Assembly: GCA_964549635.1 (NCBI GenBank)
Contig: CAZJVJ010000006.1
Coordinates: 1-64,000, forward strand
DNA length: 64,000 nucleotides
From: VGNY01 sp964549635
Lineage (GTDB): Bacteria > Chloroflexota > Dehalococcoidia > GIF9 > UBA5629
Direction of reading: 5' to 3'
Shown here piece by piece: positions 1 to 7,307 of the stretch. The stretch's first letter is position 1; the number at the start of each line of letters is the position of its first letter. The notes beneath the pieces were generated by a model. That model was given only the letters and a program-made list of their open reading frames with translations, was not told the origin of the DNA and did no database searches. Position numbers and translations under genes: made by a program.

Positions 1-423
1 AAGTTCAGCACCGAGCCGGCTCAAACGCTCGGTGGCAGCTTCTTCATCGGCGTGGATTGCCTTGGCTTCATCGATGAGGGCTTGCTTTATTGTGGCAAAA
101 TCCGCTATTATCGCTGCCTTTTTCATACGGTCGATGGCACGGAATAGATTAACTGCGGTGGGTCTGGCAGTGGCAAAAGCCTCAGAAATTTCAGCCAACT
201 TTTTGAGAAACCCAGCCTTATTTCGGGCTTTTATCTTCTGCGCGCCGAGGGCGATGCCATAGGCAGCAGCCACTCCGATGGCCGGCGCTCCACGCACCTT
301 CAGCGTCTTGATGGCGACAACAACTTCTGTGTAGCTGCGAAGCTCGGTGAAGACTAGCTTGGCAGGCAGTTGTGTCTGGTCAATGATTTTAATTTTGTTG
401 CCCAACCATTCGATTGGTTTCAT
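1..423 (-). CDS. mtnA: S-methyl-5-thioribose-1-phosphate isomerase, N-terminal part (runs off the window)
   Basis: This is the first 141 codons of an aldose-ketose isomerase that converts 5-methylthioribose-1-phosphate to methylthioribulose-1-phosphate in methionine salvage. The reverse strand from 423 translates as MKPIEWLGNKIKIIDQTQLP and continues with the family motifs VRGAPAIGVAAAYG (substrate-binding loop) and ARPTAVNLFRAIDRM. The reading frame is open to base 1, so the rest of the gene, including the catalytic Cys and Asp regions, lies outside the window. The ATG follows an AGAGGA ribosome-binding site at a good distance. In anaerobes MtnA can act in methylthioadenosine salvage without the oxygen-dependent MtnD step, which is an inference here. 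The identification is firm because the N-terminal motifs are very specific. Confidence 0.9.
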   Translation of the reverse strand, partial: MKPIEWLGNKIKIIDQTQLPAKLVFTELRSYTEVVVAIKTLKVRGAPAIGVAAAYGIALGAQKIKARNKAGFLKKLAEISEAFATARPTAVNLFRAIDRMKKAAIIADFATIKQALIDEAKAIHADEEAATERLSRLGAEL

Positions 424-858
424 CAGTCCTCTGCATCATGTCATTTTCAACCTGTACAGTAGGTCGAGGTCAGCGAGGCTAAAGTTTCGCTACTACATGC
501 TCTTATCTCTTCCTGTAGTTCAATGCTTTATTCTGATCCTTTAGAAGCAGGTCAATGTCACCTGGCGATGTTTACCTTCAGCCCTCTATCCTTGCCGATT
601 TCTACGGCTTTTTTACCCAGGAAGGTGGTAGCAAAGTTAATACCAAAGCCTACCCTCAGATGCTCAGGCACTTTCCAGACTATCAAAAGTGAATAGTAAA
701 AAGAGATGATATACATATTAGCCCAAAATGCTACATAATGCTATATGGTGCAGGGCTAAAGCCTAGCAACCACAGATGCTGCCGACCTGAAGGACTTGCC
801 TGATGTAGTATTGTGGATAGTGTAGATGCTTGTATAGTCGAAACACTAGGGAGCTGAG
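424..858. other. Non-coding or decayed stretch between mtnA and the hydrolase remnant
   Basis: These 435 bases hold the leader of mtnA (minus strand) and one short minus-strand reading frame listed separately. I see no RNA gene, no insertion sequence and no strong terminator. The next plus-strand gene is a decayed hydrolase, so this may be a region of gene erosion. Confidence 0.4.
558..716 (-). CDS. Possible small protein or gene remnant of 52 residues
   Basis: An open frame runs from an ATG at 716 to a TGA at 558-560. The product would begin MYIISFYYSL and end in a basic stretch (KKAVEIGKDRGLKVNIAR). The amino-acid usage looks protein-like in the second half, with little low-complexity sequence, but the ATG has no clear ribosome-binding site and I do not recognise the family. 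It could be the C-terminal remnant of a larger decayed gene, since the neighbouring hydrolase is also decayed. Confidence 0.22.
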   Translation of the reverse strand: MYIISFYYSLLIVWKVPEHLRVGFGINFATTFLGKKAVEIGKDRGLKVNIAR

Positions 859-1618
859 ATGCCTTTCGCAAAAGGCGGTGATATCAACATCTATTATGAG
901 AGCCAGGGCGATGGGGGCCACTGCCAATAACAGAGGCACGGGAGGAGCGGCGAGCCGAATATACCCTACACAATAAAGATGATAGCTGCTGATGGTTAGG
1001 GATTGCTCGATACCATCGGTGTTGATGCGGCACATGTATTTGGTGTTTCTATGGGCAACATGATTGCTCAGGAATTCGTTTTTAATTATTTGGACAAGTT
1101 GCTGAGCCTCATATTGGGGTGCACCCACTGCGGTGAAGCAAAGATGATTTTCCGCAGCGCAGAAGCGCTGGCATTCCTCTTCGACCCGGCACGGGCAGAA
1201 TTGCCAGTCCATGAGCGAGCCAGGCAAACAGCGCCCTGGTTATGAACTCAAGCATTCATCAATAACAACCTGAAGCTGTCCAGCTGAATGTGGGGATATC
1301 ACTCCGAAATATTGCACACCTATTCATGGATTTGCCTGTCAAGCACAGGCAATCACGGGCCATGATACCTACAAGCGGCTGCCTCAAATCAAGGTGCCGA
1401 CTCTCGATATAGCTCGCGTTGCTGACAGGCTGATACCTTCCGACAACCCTAAGATTATAATTTCCAGGATACCAAATGCTGAACTGGTCGGTCTGAAAAA
1501 CTAATGGCATGGCTTCTTCGGCGATGCCACGGCGGAAACCACAAGGATAATGCTCGACTTCCTGAGAAGGCATTCTAAGGGCAAGAAAAAATTTGACTTT
1601 ATTTATGCAGGTGTTTAG
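859..1618 (+). pseudogene. Decayed alpha/beta hydrolase
   Basis: Pieces of one alpha/beta-hydrolase fold protein can be followed along the plus strand in shifting frames. It opens at the ATG at 859 with MPFAKGGDINIYYESQGDGG. The nucleophile elbow appears around 1040-1080 as HVFGVSMGNMIAQEF (G-x-S-x-G type). The C-terminal third (about 1340-1618) reads KVPTLDIARVADRLIPSDNP and then WHGFFGDATAETT, which holds the expected cap and His-loop region. Several frameshifts and an in-frame TAA near 1502 separate the pieces, so no full-length product can be made. Breaks occur at several places unrelated to active-site residues, which marks this as ordinary decay. It ends at 1618, overlapping the 3' end of the convergent methyltransferase gene. 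Confidence 0.75.
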
Positions 1619-2196
1619 TTGGTCGCCCGGTTTGCCTCATTCTTTTTTCTCAGCCGGGGTATAAACATAGGTACCCTTTTCTTGTATTCTAAGTATTCCT
1701 TGCCGAACTTTTTCTCCATCTCCCTTTCTTCGATAGCTTTAATGTAAAGGATATTAATCACTACGAAAAGTGGGGTGAAGATGAAGATGAGCGACAACGA
1801 GCCAAGCATGGCTCCAAGCCCGAGCATAAATATAAACAGACCAAGGAGCATAGGATTTCTGATATAGGCATAAGGCCCGTTAGTGATGAGCTTCGGTGGT
1901 GGATTGAAAGGAACAGGCGTGCCTTTGGCGCGAAAGAAGACTATGACCGGCCAGAACATGATGAACCAGCCGGTAACCATTATGACCCAAGCCAGCCCCG
2001 TGCTCAATAACGGAGGATCGAAATGGAGAAAGGCAAGCCGTTTGTCCAGCCACAATGCGGCAAAAACGAAAAGAACTACGATGCCAAAGAAGACAACCAG
2101 TGCTATCGGCATCAGAAACATTCTACGCTTAATGTCTCCGGTGGCCACCCTGTAGATATAATCGGCATATCTATCCCAGATAGTCATTTTTTTCAC
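1615..2196 (-). CDS. Membrane methyltransferase of the isoprenylcysteine/phospholipid methyltransferase type
   Basis: The 193-residue protein has four or five hydrophobic segments and the family signature NGPYAYIRNPMLLG around residues 105-120, followed by a C-terminal E-x-x-x-x-K-x-G-x-E-Y block (EKKFGKEYLEYKKRVP) and a basic tail. Members use S-adenosylmethionine to methylate a lipid or a prenylated substrate at the membrane. The substrate cannot be told from sequence. The frame starts with GTG at 2196; an ATG three codons later (2187) is an equally good start. The 3' end overlaps the hydrolase remnant by four bases. A related, frameshifted gene sits at 28013-28689, so this family has at least two copies in the region. 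Confidence 0.7.
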   Translation of the reverse strand: MKKMTIWDRYADYIYRVATGDIKRRMFLMPIALVVFFGIVVLFVFAALWLDKRLAFLHFDPPLLSTGLAWVIMVTGWFIMFWPVIVFFRAKGTPVPFNPPPKLITNGPYAYIRNPMLLGLFIFMLGLGAMLGSLSLIFIFTPLFVVINILYIKAIEEREMEKKFGKEYLEYKKRVPMFIPRLRKKNEANRATN

Positions 2197-2281
2197 ATCC
2201 CAGCGGGAATAATTTCATTACTAAGTGCCTGCGCCCTAACCCCATCAACAGATAAGTCACATGGCAATGTAATGTACCAGA

Positions 2282-2626
2282 CTAGCGGCTTTTCCTGATT
2301 TTCTCCAGCGAGGCTTTGGCATGCGGTGCCATGGAGAAAAACTTCATCAGCTTTTCGCAGGCATAGTCAGGACAGTAGGCACAATTTATGACATCTTTAC
2401 TCTGGGCACACTTCCTAATCTCGCAGATACTGCAATAGCCGATGTGTCTTTTCCCTTGAGGAAGGCAGCCATCGCAATCGATGTCTTCTGGCTTTATGGT
2501 CGTTTTGTATCGTTTAGACCAGGCTTCAGCTACTTTTTTTCTGGCGGCATCATCATTTTTCTGGGTTGCCTGGTAAGCCGGACATTCAGTGCAGACTATC
2601 CCACAGTAGGCAACTATCCTATCCGT
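2282..2626 (-). CDS. DUF3795 cysteine-rich protein with a non-canonical start codon
   Basis: The reverse strand encodes a protein whose first residues read TDRIVAYCGIVCTECPAYQA, the N-terminal signature of the DUF3795 family (a small cysteine-rich, probably metal-binding protein of unknown function). Further Cys pairs follow: DCDGCLPQ, YCSICEIRKC and NCAYCPDYAC. The frame is intact to the TAG at 2282-2284, giving about 114 residues. No ATG, GTG or TTG lies between the upstream in-frame TGA and the conserved N-terminus. The only strong ribosome-binding site, AAGGAGGAG, ends two bases before an ACG codon at 2624-2626 that sits where family members have Met. ACG is therefore given as the start. 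A single ATG-to-ACG change, or a sequencing error, would explain this. Confidence 0.72.
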   Translation of the reverse strand, partial: TDRIVAYCGIVCTECPAYQATQKNDDAARKKVAEAWSKRYKTTIKPEDIDCDGCLPQGKRHIGYCSICEIRKCAQSKDVINCAYCPDYACEKLMKFFSMAPHAKASLEKIRKSR

Positions 2627-2656
2627 GTCTCCTCCTTTCAGCTTGTGCCTGACAGA

Positions 2657-3511
2657 TCAATGGAAACCGCTCCTGAATTTCGTCCTGCGCCATCGTATGA
2701 AATAGAGTACCACAACCAGAATGACAATCCAAACCGGGCTGAAGATTGCAAGCCAGATAGCCATGTCAGCCAGCACTCTGCCAAAGGTACAAAGGCCACG
2801 GATAGCTGATTTGAGGGTTTTTAGTGCGCTCCAGCCCGGCTGACCTAAAGGCTGCGACTTCTGTAGATTCACCTCAATAAGCGCCATATCCGAGGTACGC
2901 TCTAAATACTGGATGCGACCTTTAACCCTCTCGATTTCCCCGCGAACAATGGAAAGGTGCTGATACACCTTCAAAGCATCTTCTACCGTTTCGGCCTTTT
3001 TCAGCAGTTCCAAATATTGCGCTTCCGTCGCCTCCAGGTTGCGGAGCCGAGCTTTTAAGTCAGTATATTCTTCGGTTATATCCTGGCTCTGAGTGCTCTC
3101 TTTGGGAACGTTAATAGCCAGCTTGCGCAGCCTGTCAAAGGCCTCATCAAAACGCTCGGCCGGTACCCGGATGGAAATTCTGCCGAGGGTTTCATCCCCA
3201 TATCCCTGCTTACTGGAGGAAACTACATAGCCAGTCATCTCTTTTGCCACCGCAGCCACCTGGCTCATAGCCGCGGCTATGTCAGCCACCTCGAGGGTTA
3301 TGTAACCGGTCTTTATTACCCTGCGGTCTATACCCACAGCGCCGGATTCGACCCGAACTGCGACCGGTTCCATACCAGTTATGTAGTCCTTTGTCACAGC
3401 CGGCGGCGCGGGTGCTGTTGGTACTGCCACCTTTTTGCCAGCACATCCAGCAACCAGAACGAGCACCAGGATAAGAACAGTGAGCATGGCGATTTTGACA
3501 AGTTTGTTCAA
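2657..3511 (-). CDS. DUF4349 lipoprotein with a C-terminal membrane anchor
   Basis: The product is a 284-residue exported lipoprotein. A GGGAGG site lies six bases before a TTG codon at 3511, giving the N-terminus MNKLVKIAMLTVLILVLVLV followed by the lipobox VAGC; an upstream ATG at 3577 exists but would place an unlikely extension before the signal peptide. The body matches the DUF4349 domain: KTGYITLEVADI, then GYVVSSS, RISIRVPAERFDEA and a heptad-rich coiled-coil segment (TDLKARLRNLEATEAQYLEL). A hydrophobic helix (WLAIFSPVWIVILVVVLYFI) and an RWRRTK tail close the protein. DUF4349 proteins are envelope proteins of unknown function, often thought to be involved in stress signalling. The gene is followed closely by the DUF3795 gene on the same strand. 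Confidence 0.8.
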   Translation of the reverse strand: MNKLVKIAMLTVLILVLVLVAGCAGKKVAVPTAPAPPAVTKDYITGMEPVAVRVESGAVGIDRRVIKTGYITLEVADIAAAMSQVAAVAKEMTGYVVSSSKQGYGDETLGRISIRVPAERFDEAFDRLRKLAINVPKESTQSQDITEEYTDLKARLRNLEATEAQYLELLKKAETVEDALKVYQHLSIVRGEIERVKGRIQYLERTSDMALIEVNLQKSQPLGQPGWSALKTLKSAIRGLCTFGRVLADMAIWLAIFSPVWIVILVVVLYFIRWRRTKFRSGFH

Positions 3512-3611
3512 TTCTACCTCCCTTGAAGTTGTCCGCTGGGGCTGAAGCCCGCACTGAAGAATAGAACGTAATATCACTGCTAAAGTTTATATCGATGGCT
3601 TAAAAGGTATA

Positions 3612-3640
3612 TTGAACGGCTGCAGGTATTCTGCTATCCT
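3612..3640 (+). promoter_or_regulatory. Probable sigma-70-type promoter for the acyl-CoA synthetase gene
   Basis: TTGAAC at 3612-3617 and TATCCT at 3635-3640 are separated by 17 bases, and the start codon follows 36 bases after the -10 box. The element lies in the divergent interval between the DUF4349 gene and the synthetase. Confidence 0.45.
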
Positions 3641-3675
3641 TTGTGTTATATTGCCAAATTTCACCGGGGACATAA

Positions 3676-5400
3676 ATGGGCCGTACTATAGTTGAGGAAC
3701 TGGAGCCATTATTCAACCCCAAATCTGTTGCCGTCATCGGCGCAACGAACAACTGGAACAAGTGGGGGTATTCTACCTTTACCAGCGCGCTGGACGGCTT
3801 CCGCGGGCCGGTCTATCCGGTGAACAACCGTGAAACAGAAGTGCTGGGGTATAAGGCATATAGGCGCGTAACCGATATACCGGGGCCAGTGGATCTGGCC
3901 ATCTTTGTCATACCAGCACCCAGCGTTGCACCGGTAATGGAGGACTGTGTAGCCAAGGGAGTTAAGGCTGCCGTCATCATCTCCGCCGGCTTTGCTGAGA
4001 CCGGACCAGAGGGCAAGAGGCTGCAAGACGAGGTCCTACGAATTGCCAGAAAGGGTGGCATCCGCTTTATCGGTCCTAACTGCATGGGTTTTTGGAGTGC
4101 TTCATCCGAATTAAGGGCGTTTATGTTTCCCCTGCCAGTTAAGGACGGGCCACTGGCCTTTGTATCACAAGGGGGCAACGTTGGTGGTGCCGTCGTCACA
4201 TCGGGGTACATGCGAGGCATAGGTTTTCATCGCTATGTAAGCTGCGGCTGTGCTGCTGATATTCAGATCGAAGACTACATCGAGTACTTCGGTGAGGACC
4301 CTCAGGTAAAGGTGATTCTGGCATATATCGAGGGCCTGGTGGATGGTAGCCGCTTCATGGAGAAGGTAAAAAGGGTGACACCGAAGAAACCGGTCATTGT
4401 TTTGAAACCAGGTAAGACCGAGGCTGCGGCCAAAGCAATAACATCGCACTCCGGCGCACTGGCAGGCTCTGACGAGGCCTACGAGGCAGCTTTCAGAAGC
4501 ATTGGCGTGACGCGGGTTGAGAGCCCGGAGGAACTGCTCGATGTCGCCATAGGATTCGTCACCCAACCACTCCCCAGAGGCAGGAATGTCGCCATTCTGA
4601 CCCCTGGCGGCAGCTATGGCGTGCTCTGCGCTGAAGCCTGTGCCTCAGAAAATCTAAACGTTGTCAAATTGCCCGATAAAGTAATTGCTGCCCTTGACAA
4701 GGTCTTTCCACCTCGGTGGAGCCGGGGTAATCCGGTCGACCCTGCTGGCGACAGGAACTTCGTCACCTTTCTGACGGCTCCAGGAAAGTTGCTGAGGGTG
4801 AAGGAGGTTGATGCGCTCATTTTCATGGGGTTTGGTGGTTTTTCTATTTTCGCCTCGCTATTCCTTTCTACGGATACAGGGTCTACAGAAGGAGTCGCCT
4901 CATGGGTTCCTTCACGAGAACAGTTCCGTGAGCTTGCCTTAGCCTTCACCAAGGCAGTCAGCTCAAAAGATACTACAGAAATTGGCAAAGCTATACATCC
5001 CATTGTCGCCAGTGTAGCTTCGATTATGGGCGTCTACAATGAGGAAGAAGTCAATGAGCTGACCCAACTTGTTGCCTCTGCATTCGCCTCCGGTAGACTG
5101 AATGCCCCATCTCTTATCAGTGCCTTCCTACCACCTGATTCCCCTCTACTAAGTGAGATGGGGATTCGAAACCCGCCCACTCCTCAAGAAGCAATCGCCC
5201 GTTTTCTGGTGGCCCTAGCCGAGCAATGGGTAGAAAATTACAACAAGCCGGTGCTTACTACCACATTTTTTGCTGAAACCCAACCTCGTCTCCAGGGCTC
5301 ACACTATGCCTACCCTTCAGGAAGAGCAGCAGCCAGGGTCCTGGTCAAGATGGTAGAATACAAGGAGTACCTGGAGAGGGTGGGCAAGCACAAGAACTAG
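3676..5400 (+). CDS. ADP-forming acyl-CoA synthetase, alpha-type subunit
   Basis: The 574-residue protein belongs to the NDP-forming acyl-CoA synthetase family, which makes ATP from acyl-CoA, ADP and phosphate. The N-terminal CoA-binding Rossmann domain is clear (PKSVAVIGATNN, then YPVNNRETEVLGYKAY, and RFIGPNCMGFW near residues 133-143). The succinyl-CoA-ligase-like part follows, with the phosphohistidine loop TSHSGALAGSDEAY near residue 255. No ATP-grasp (beta) domain is present and none is encoded next door, so a separate beta subunit must come from elsewhere if the enzyme is functional. The last 180 residues form an unusual helical extension after the ligase domain. The start has only a weak GGGG site. 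The next gene follows in 42 bases but is not evidently related in function. Confidence 0.8.
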   Translation: MGRTIVEELEPLFNPKSVAVIGATNNWNKWGYSTFTSALDGFRGPVYPVNNRETEVLGYKAYRRVTDIPGPVDLAIFVIPAPSVAPVMEDCVAKGVKAAVIISAGFAETGPEGKRLQDEVLRIARKGGIRFIGPNCMGFWSASSELRAFMFPLPVKDGPLAFVSQGGNVGGAVVTSGYMRGIGFHRYVSCGCAADIQIEDYIEYFGEDPQVKVILAYIEGLVDGSRFMEKVKRVTPKKPVIVLKPGKTEAAAKAITSHSGALAGSDEAYEAAFRSIGVTRVESPEELLDVAIGFVTQPLPRGRNVAILTPGGSYGVLCAEACASENLNVVKLPDKVIAALDKVFPPRWSRGNPVDPAGDRNFVTFLTAPGKLLRVKEVDALIFMGFGGFSIFASLFLSTDTGSTEGVASWVPSREQFRELALAFTKAVSSKDTTEIGKAIHPIVASVASIMGVYNEEEVNELTQLVASAFASGRLNAPSLISAFLPPDSPLLSEMGIRNPPTPQEAIARFLVALAEQWVENYNKPVLTTTFFAETQPRLQGSHYAYPSGRAAARVLVKMVEYKEYLERVGKHKN

Positions 5401-5441
5401 AATCGGATAACCATCAAATGGGCAGAGGGAGGTAGACTGTA

Positions 5442-6215
5442 ATGTTAAGAAACAAATCTGTTTACACAATTATTCTTATATTTCTGGCTGTGTTCCTGTC
5501 ACTTATGACCGGTTGTGCGCCTGCCTCAGACGGTTGTAATACCCTGAAAACCGAGCTGGACAAAGCCAATGCCGAGATAGCCAAGCTTAAGACACAGTTA
5601 AACGAGGCTAAAACTGAGCTGGACAGAACAAGGTCCGAGATAGCCAAGGTGAGGTCCGCCTCACTGGAGGAATTGCTGCGCCAGCGTAGGTCGGTCAGGA
5701 ACTATGCTGATGCACCTCTGACCAAGGACGAGGTCATGAAACTTCTTTGGGCGGGACAGGGGATAACTGCAGCATGGGGAGGCAGGACGGCACCTTCGGC
5801 CGGTGCACTCTATCCGCTCGAGCTATATGTGACTGTTGGGAATGTGGAAGATCTGGCACCAGGCGTCTATAAATACGACCCCAGACAGAATAAGCTGAAC
5901 CTCATTAAAGAAGGGGATGTGCGGACTAGCCTAGCTCAGGCATCTCTGGGCCAGGGTTGCGTGAGAAACGGAGCTATAAACATCGTAATTGCCGCCGTTT
6001 ACAAAAGGACAACTGCCAAGTATGGTGCCAGGGGTGAAAGATACGTACATATTGAGGTGGGGCATGCTGCGCAAAATATCTGTCTTCAGGCGACTGCCCT
6101 GGGCCTCGGTCTGGTGACAGTCGGCGCCTTTGACGATACAGCCGTAGCCAAAATAATCGGCATGTCCCCAGATGAAGCGGCGCTGTATGTGATGCCAGTG
6201 GGGAGGACAAAGTAG
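5442..6215 (+). CDS. SagB/ThcOx-type nitroreductase-fold lipoprotein
   Basis: This 257-residue protein has a lipoprotein signal peptide (hydrophobic stretch, then LMTGCA), a coiled-coil linker of about 40 residues (repeated heptads, LKTELDKANAEIAKLKTQ), and a flavin-dependent nitroreductase-fold domain from about residue 75. The domain shows LLRQRRSVRNYAD at its start, the TAPSAGALYPLELYV block typical of the SagB branch, and HIEVGHAAQNICLQATALGL, which forms the FMN and dimer contacts. SagB relatives oxidise azolines in peptide natural products, but stand-alone exported members have no established substrate and no peptide precursor or cyclase is visible here. A strong GGGAGG site precedes the ATG. 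Confidence 0.8.
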   Translation: MLRNKSVYTIILIFLAVFLSLMTGCAPASDGCNTLKTELDKANAEIAKLKTQLNEAKTELDRTRSEIAKVRSASLEELLRQRRSVRNYADAPLTKDEVMKLLWAGQGITAAWGGRTAPSAGALYPLELYVTVGNVEDLAPGVYKYDPRQNKLNLIKEGDVRTSLAQASLGQGCVRNGAINIVIAAVYKRTTAKYGARGERYVHIEVGHAAQNICLQATALGLGLVTVGAFDDTAVAKIIGMSPDEAALYVMPVGRTK

Positions 6216-6260
6216 GATAAAGTCAGCCCCAGAACGGAAACCGCTTGTGCAATAAAGATA

Positions 6261-6305
6261 AGGAGCTTCAGGGCGACCTGGGCAAAATCACCCTGAAGCT
6301 TCTCC
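6261..6305. terminator. Inverted repeat between convergent genes, likely bidirectional terminator
   Basis: AGCTTCAGGG at 6264-6273 is exactly complementary to CCCTGAAGCT at 6291-6300, giving a 10-bp stem with a 17-base loop, and an outer GG/CC pair extends it. It lies 46 bases after the SagB-like gene and 34 bases before the end of the convergent DUF11 gene. A T-rich patch follows on the plus strand. Confidence 0.6.
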
Positions 6306-6338
6306 GACTGGGTAGTAATCCGAGCCTATTCTTTTTGT

Positions 6339-7145
6339 TTAAGGCTGGTTTCCTGCTTTAGGGTTTTTATGTGGCTTACCTTTTGCAGGCTTGTCCTGAT
6401 TATCCACCTGAATTGACGGATGCTCCTGCGTTTGATTGTCTGCAGCCCAGTTTTTCTTTAGCCGTATTCTCTCAGTCACTGCTTTGGCCTCACCCTGCAC
6501 GACTTGACCAGTGCCGGCCTGGTTCTTCACCTTCGACTGTATTTGAAGTTGCGCCTCTGCGCCTTGATTCTCCGCCCTCTCCCTTATCCGAAGCTCTTCT
6601 GGTGTCTCAGGCTTTTCCTTTTTGCCAGCATGTTCAGCAGCCTGAGAAATAGGGTTGAATGGCTTCTGCAGGCCAGGTGCCTTGTCAATGCCCTTGCCAG
6701 GCACGCCGCTGAGCTTAAGTATTAAGGCTTTCAACATGCCGACCCTGCTGGGCACAACAGAGACTGGCTGGCTTTTTGCCGAAATCTGCTCGCCATCCGG
6801 GCCAGTGGCTGTAATGGTAGCTATGTTGGTGATAGGCTTCAGCCTCCAAAAGTCACCAGGTTTAACCTCATACACTGTAGTGGTAGTAACGCTTTCTCCT
6901 GGAGCGAGGGTGACTCCACTCGTAAGCTGCCCTAACTTGTCGTCAGTCAGGGTAACATTATAGACGGTCACAGTGCCTATATTTGTGACAATGTAGGTGT
7001 AGGTGACATTTTCACCGGGAGCGGCTGAGTCCTTATCTGCCGATTTAATGACAGTCAGTTCTCCCTGGGCATTGGCTGTGCCCGCAGATGCCGGAATCAG
7101 CAGTGCCACAAGGGCTATCATCAAAAGCACGCTCCATTTTCTCAT
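6339..7145 (-). CDS. Secreted DUF11-repeat surface protein
   Basis: The 268-residue product starts with a signal peptide (MRKWSVLLMIALVALLIPAS, then TANAQG). It is followed by a DUF11/CARDB-like beta-sandwich domain: the motifs GENVTYTYIVTNIGTVTVYN, TLTDDKLGQ and LAPGESVTTTTVYEV are typical. The C-terminal 110 residues are rich in Glu, Gln and Lys and look disordered. The ATG at 7145 lies nine bases after AAGGAGG; a longer frame starting at 7214 lacks a ribosome-binding site and would hide the signal peptide. DUF11 proteins are cell-surface structural or adhesive proteins; no specific role can be assigned. The gene is convergent with the SagB-like gene. Confidence 0.75.
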   Translation of the reverse strand: MRKWSVLLMIALVALLIPASAGTANAQGELTVIKSADKDSAAPGENVTYTYIVTNIGTVTVYNVTLTDDKLGQLTSGVTLAPGESVTTTTVYEVKPGDFWRLKPITNIATITATGPDGEQISAKSQPVSVVPSRVGMLKALILKLSGVPGKGIDKAPGLQKPFNPISQAAEHAGKKEKPETPEELRIRERAENQGAEAQLQIQSKVKNQAGTGQVVQGEAKAVTERIRLKKNWAADNQTQEHPSIQVDNQDKPAKGKPHKNPKAGNQP

Positions 7146-7307
7146 ACCTTTAAACCTCCTTTTGCATCGTTTCGTCAAGACTGTATCCGGCTGCCGGAAT
7201 TTTTGGTTTATCAACAGTAAAAACGAAGCAGCGAAAAAAAGGTTTATGCCTGATTAAGAGGAAACATTCCTCAGAATTCAGGACTTCGAATTAGGCTGGG
7301 TGAGAGA

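Noticed and set aside
763..1227. A 154-codon minus-strand reading frame
   Set aside because: It lies opposite the hydrolase remnant, has no ribosome-binding site and resembles no protein family; it is a shadow of the decayed gene.
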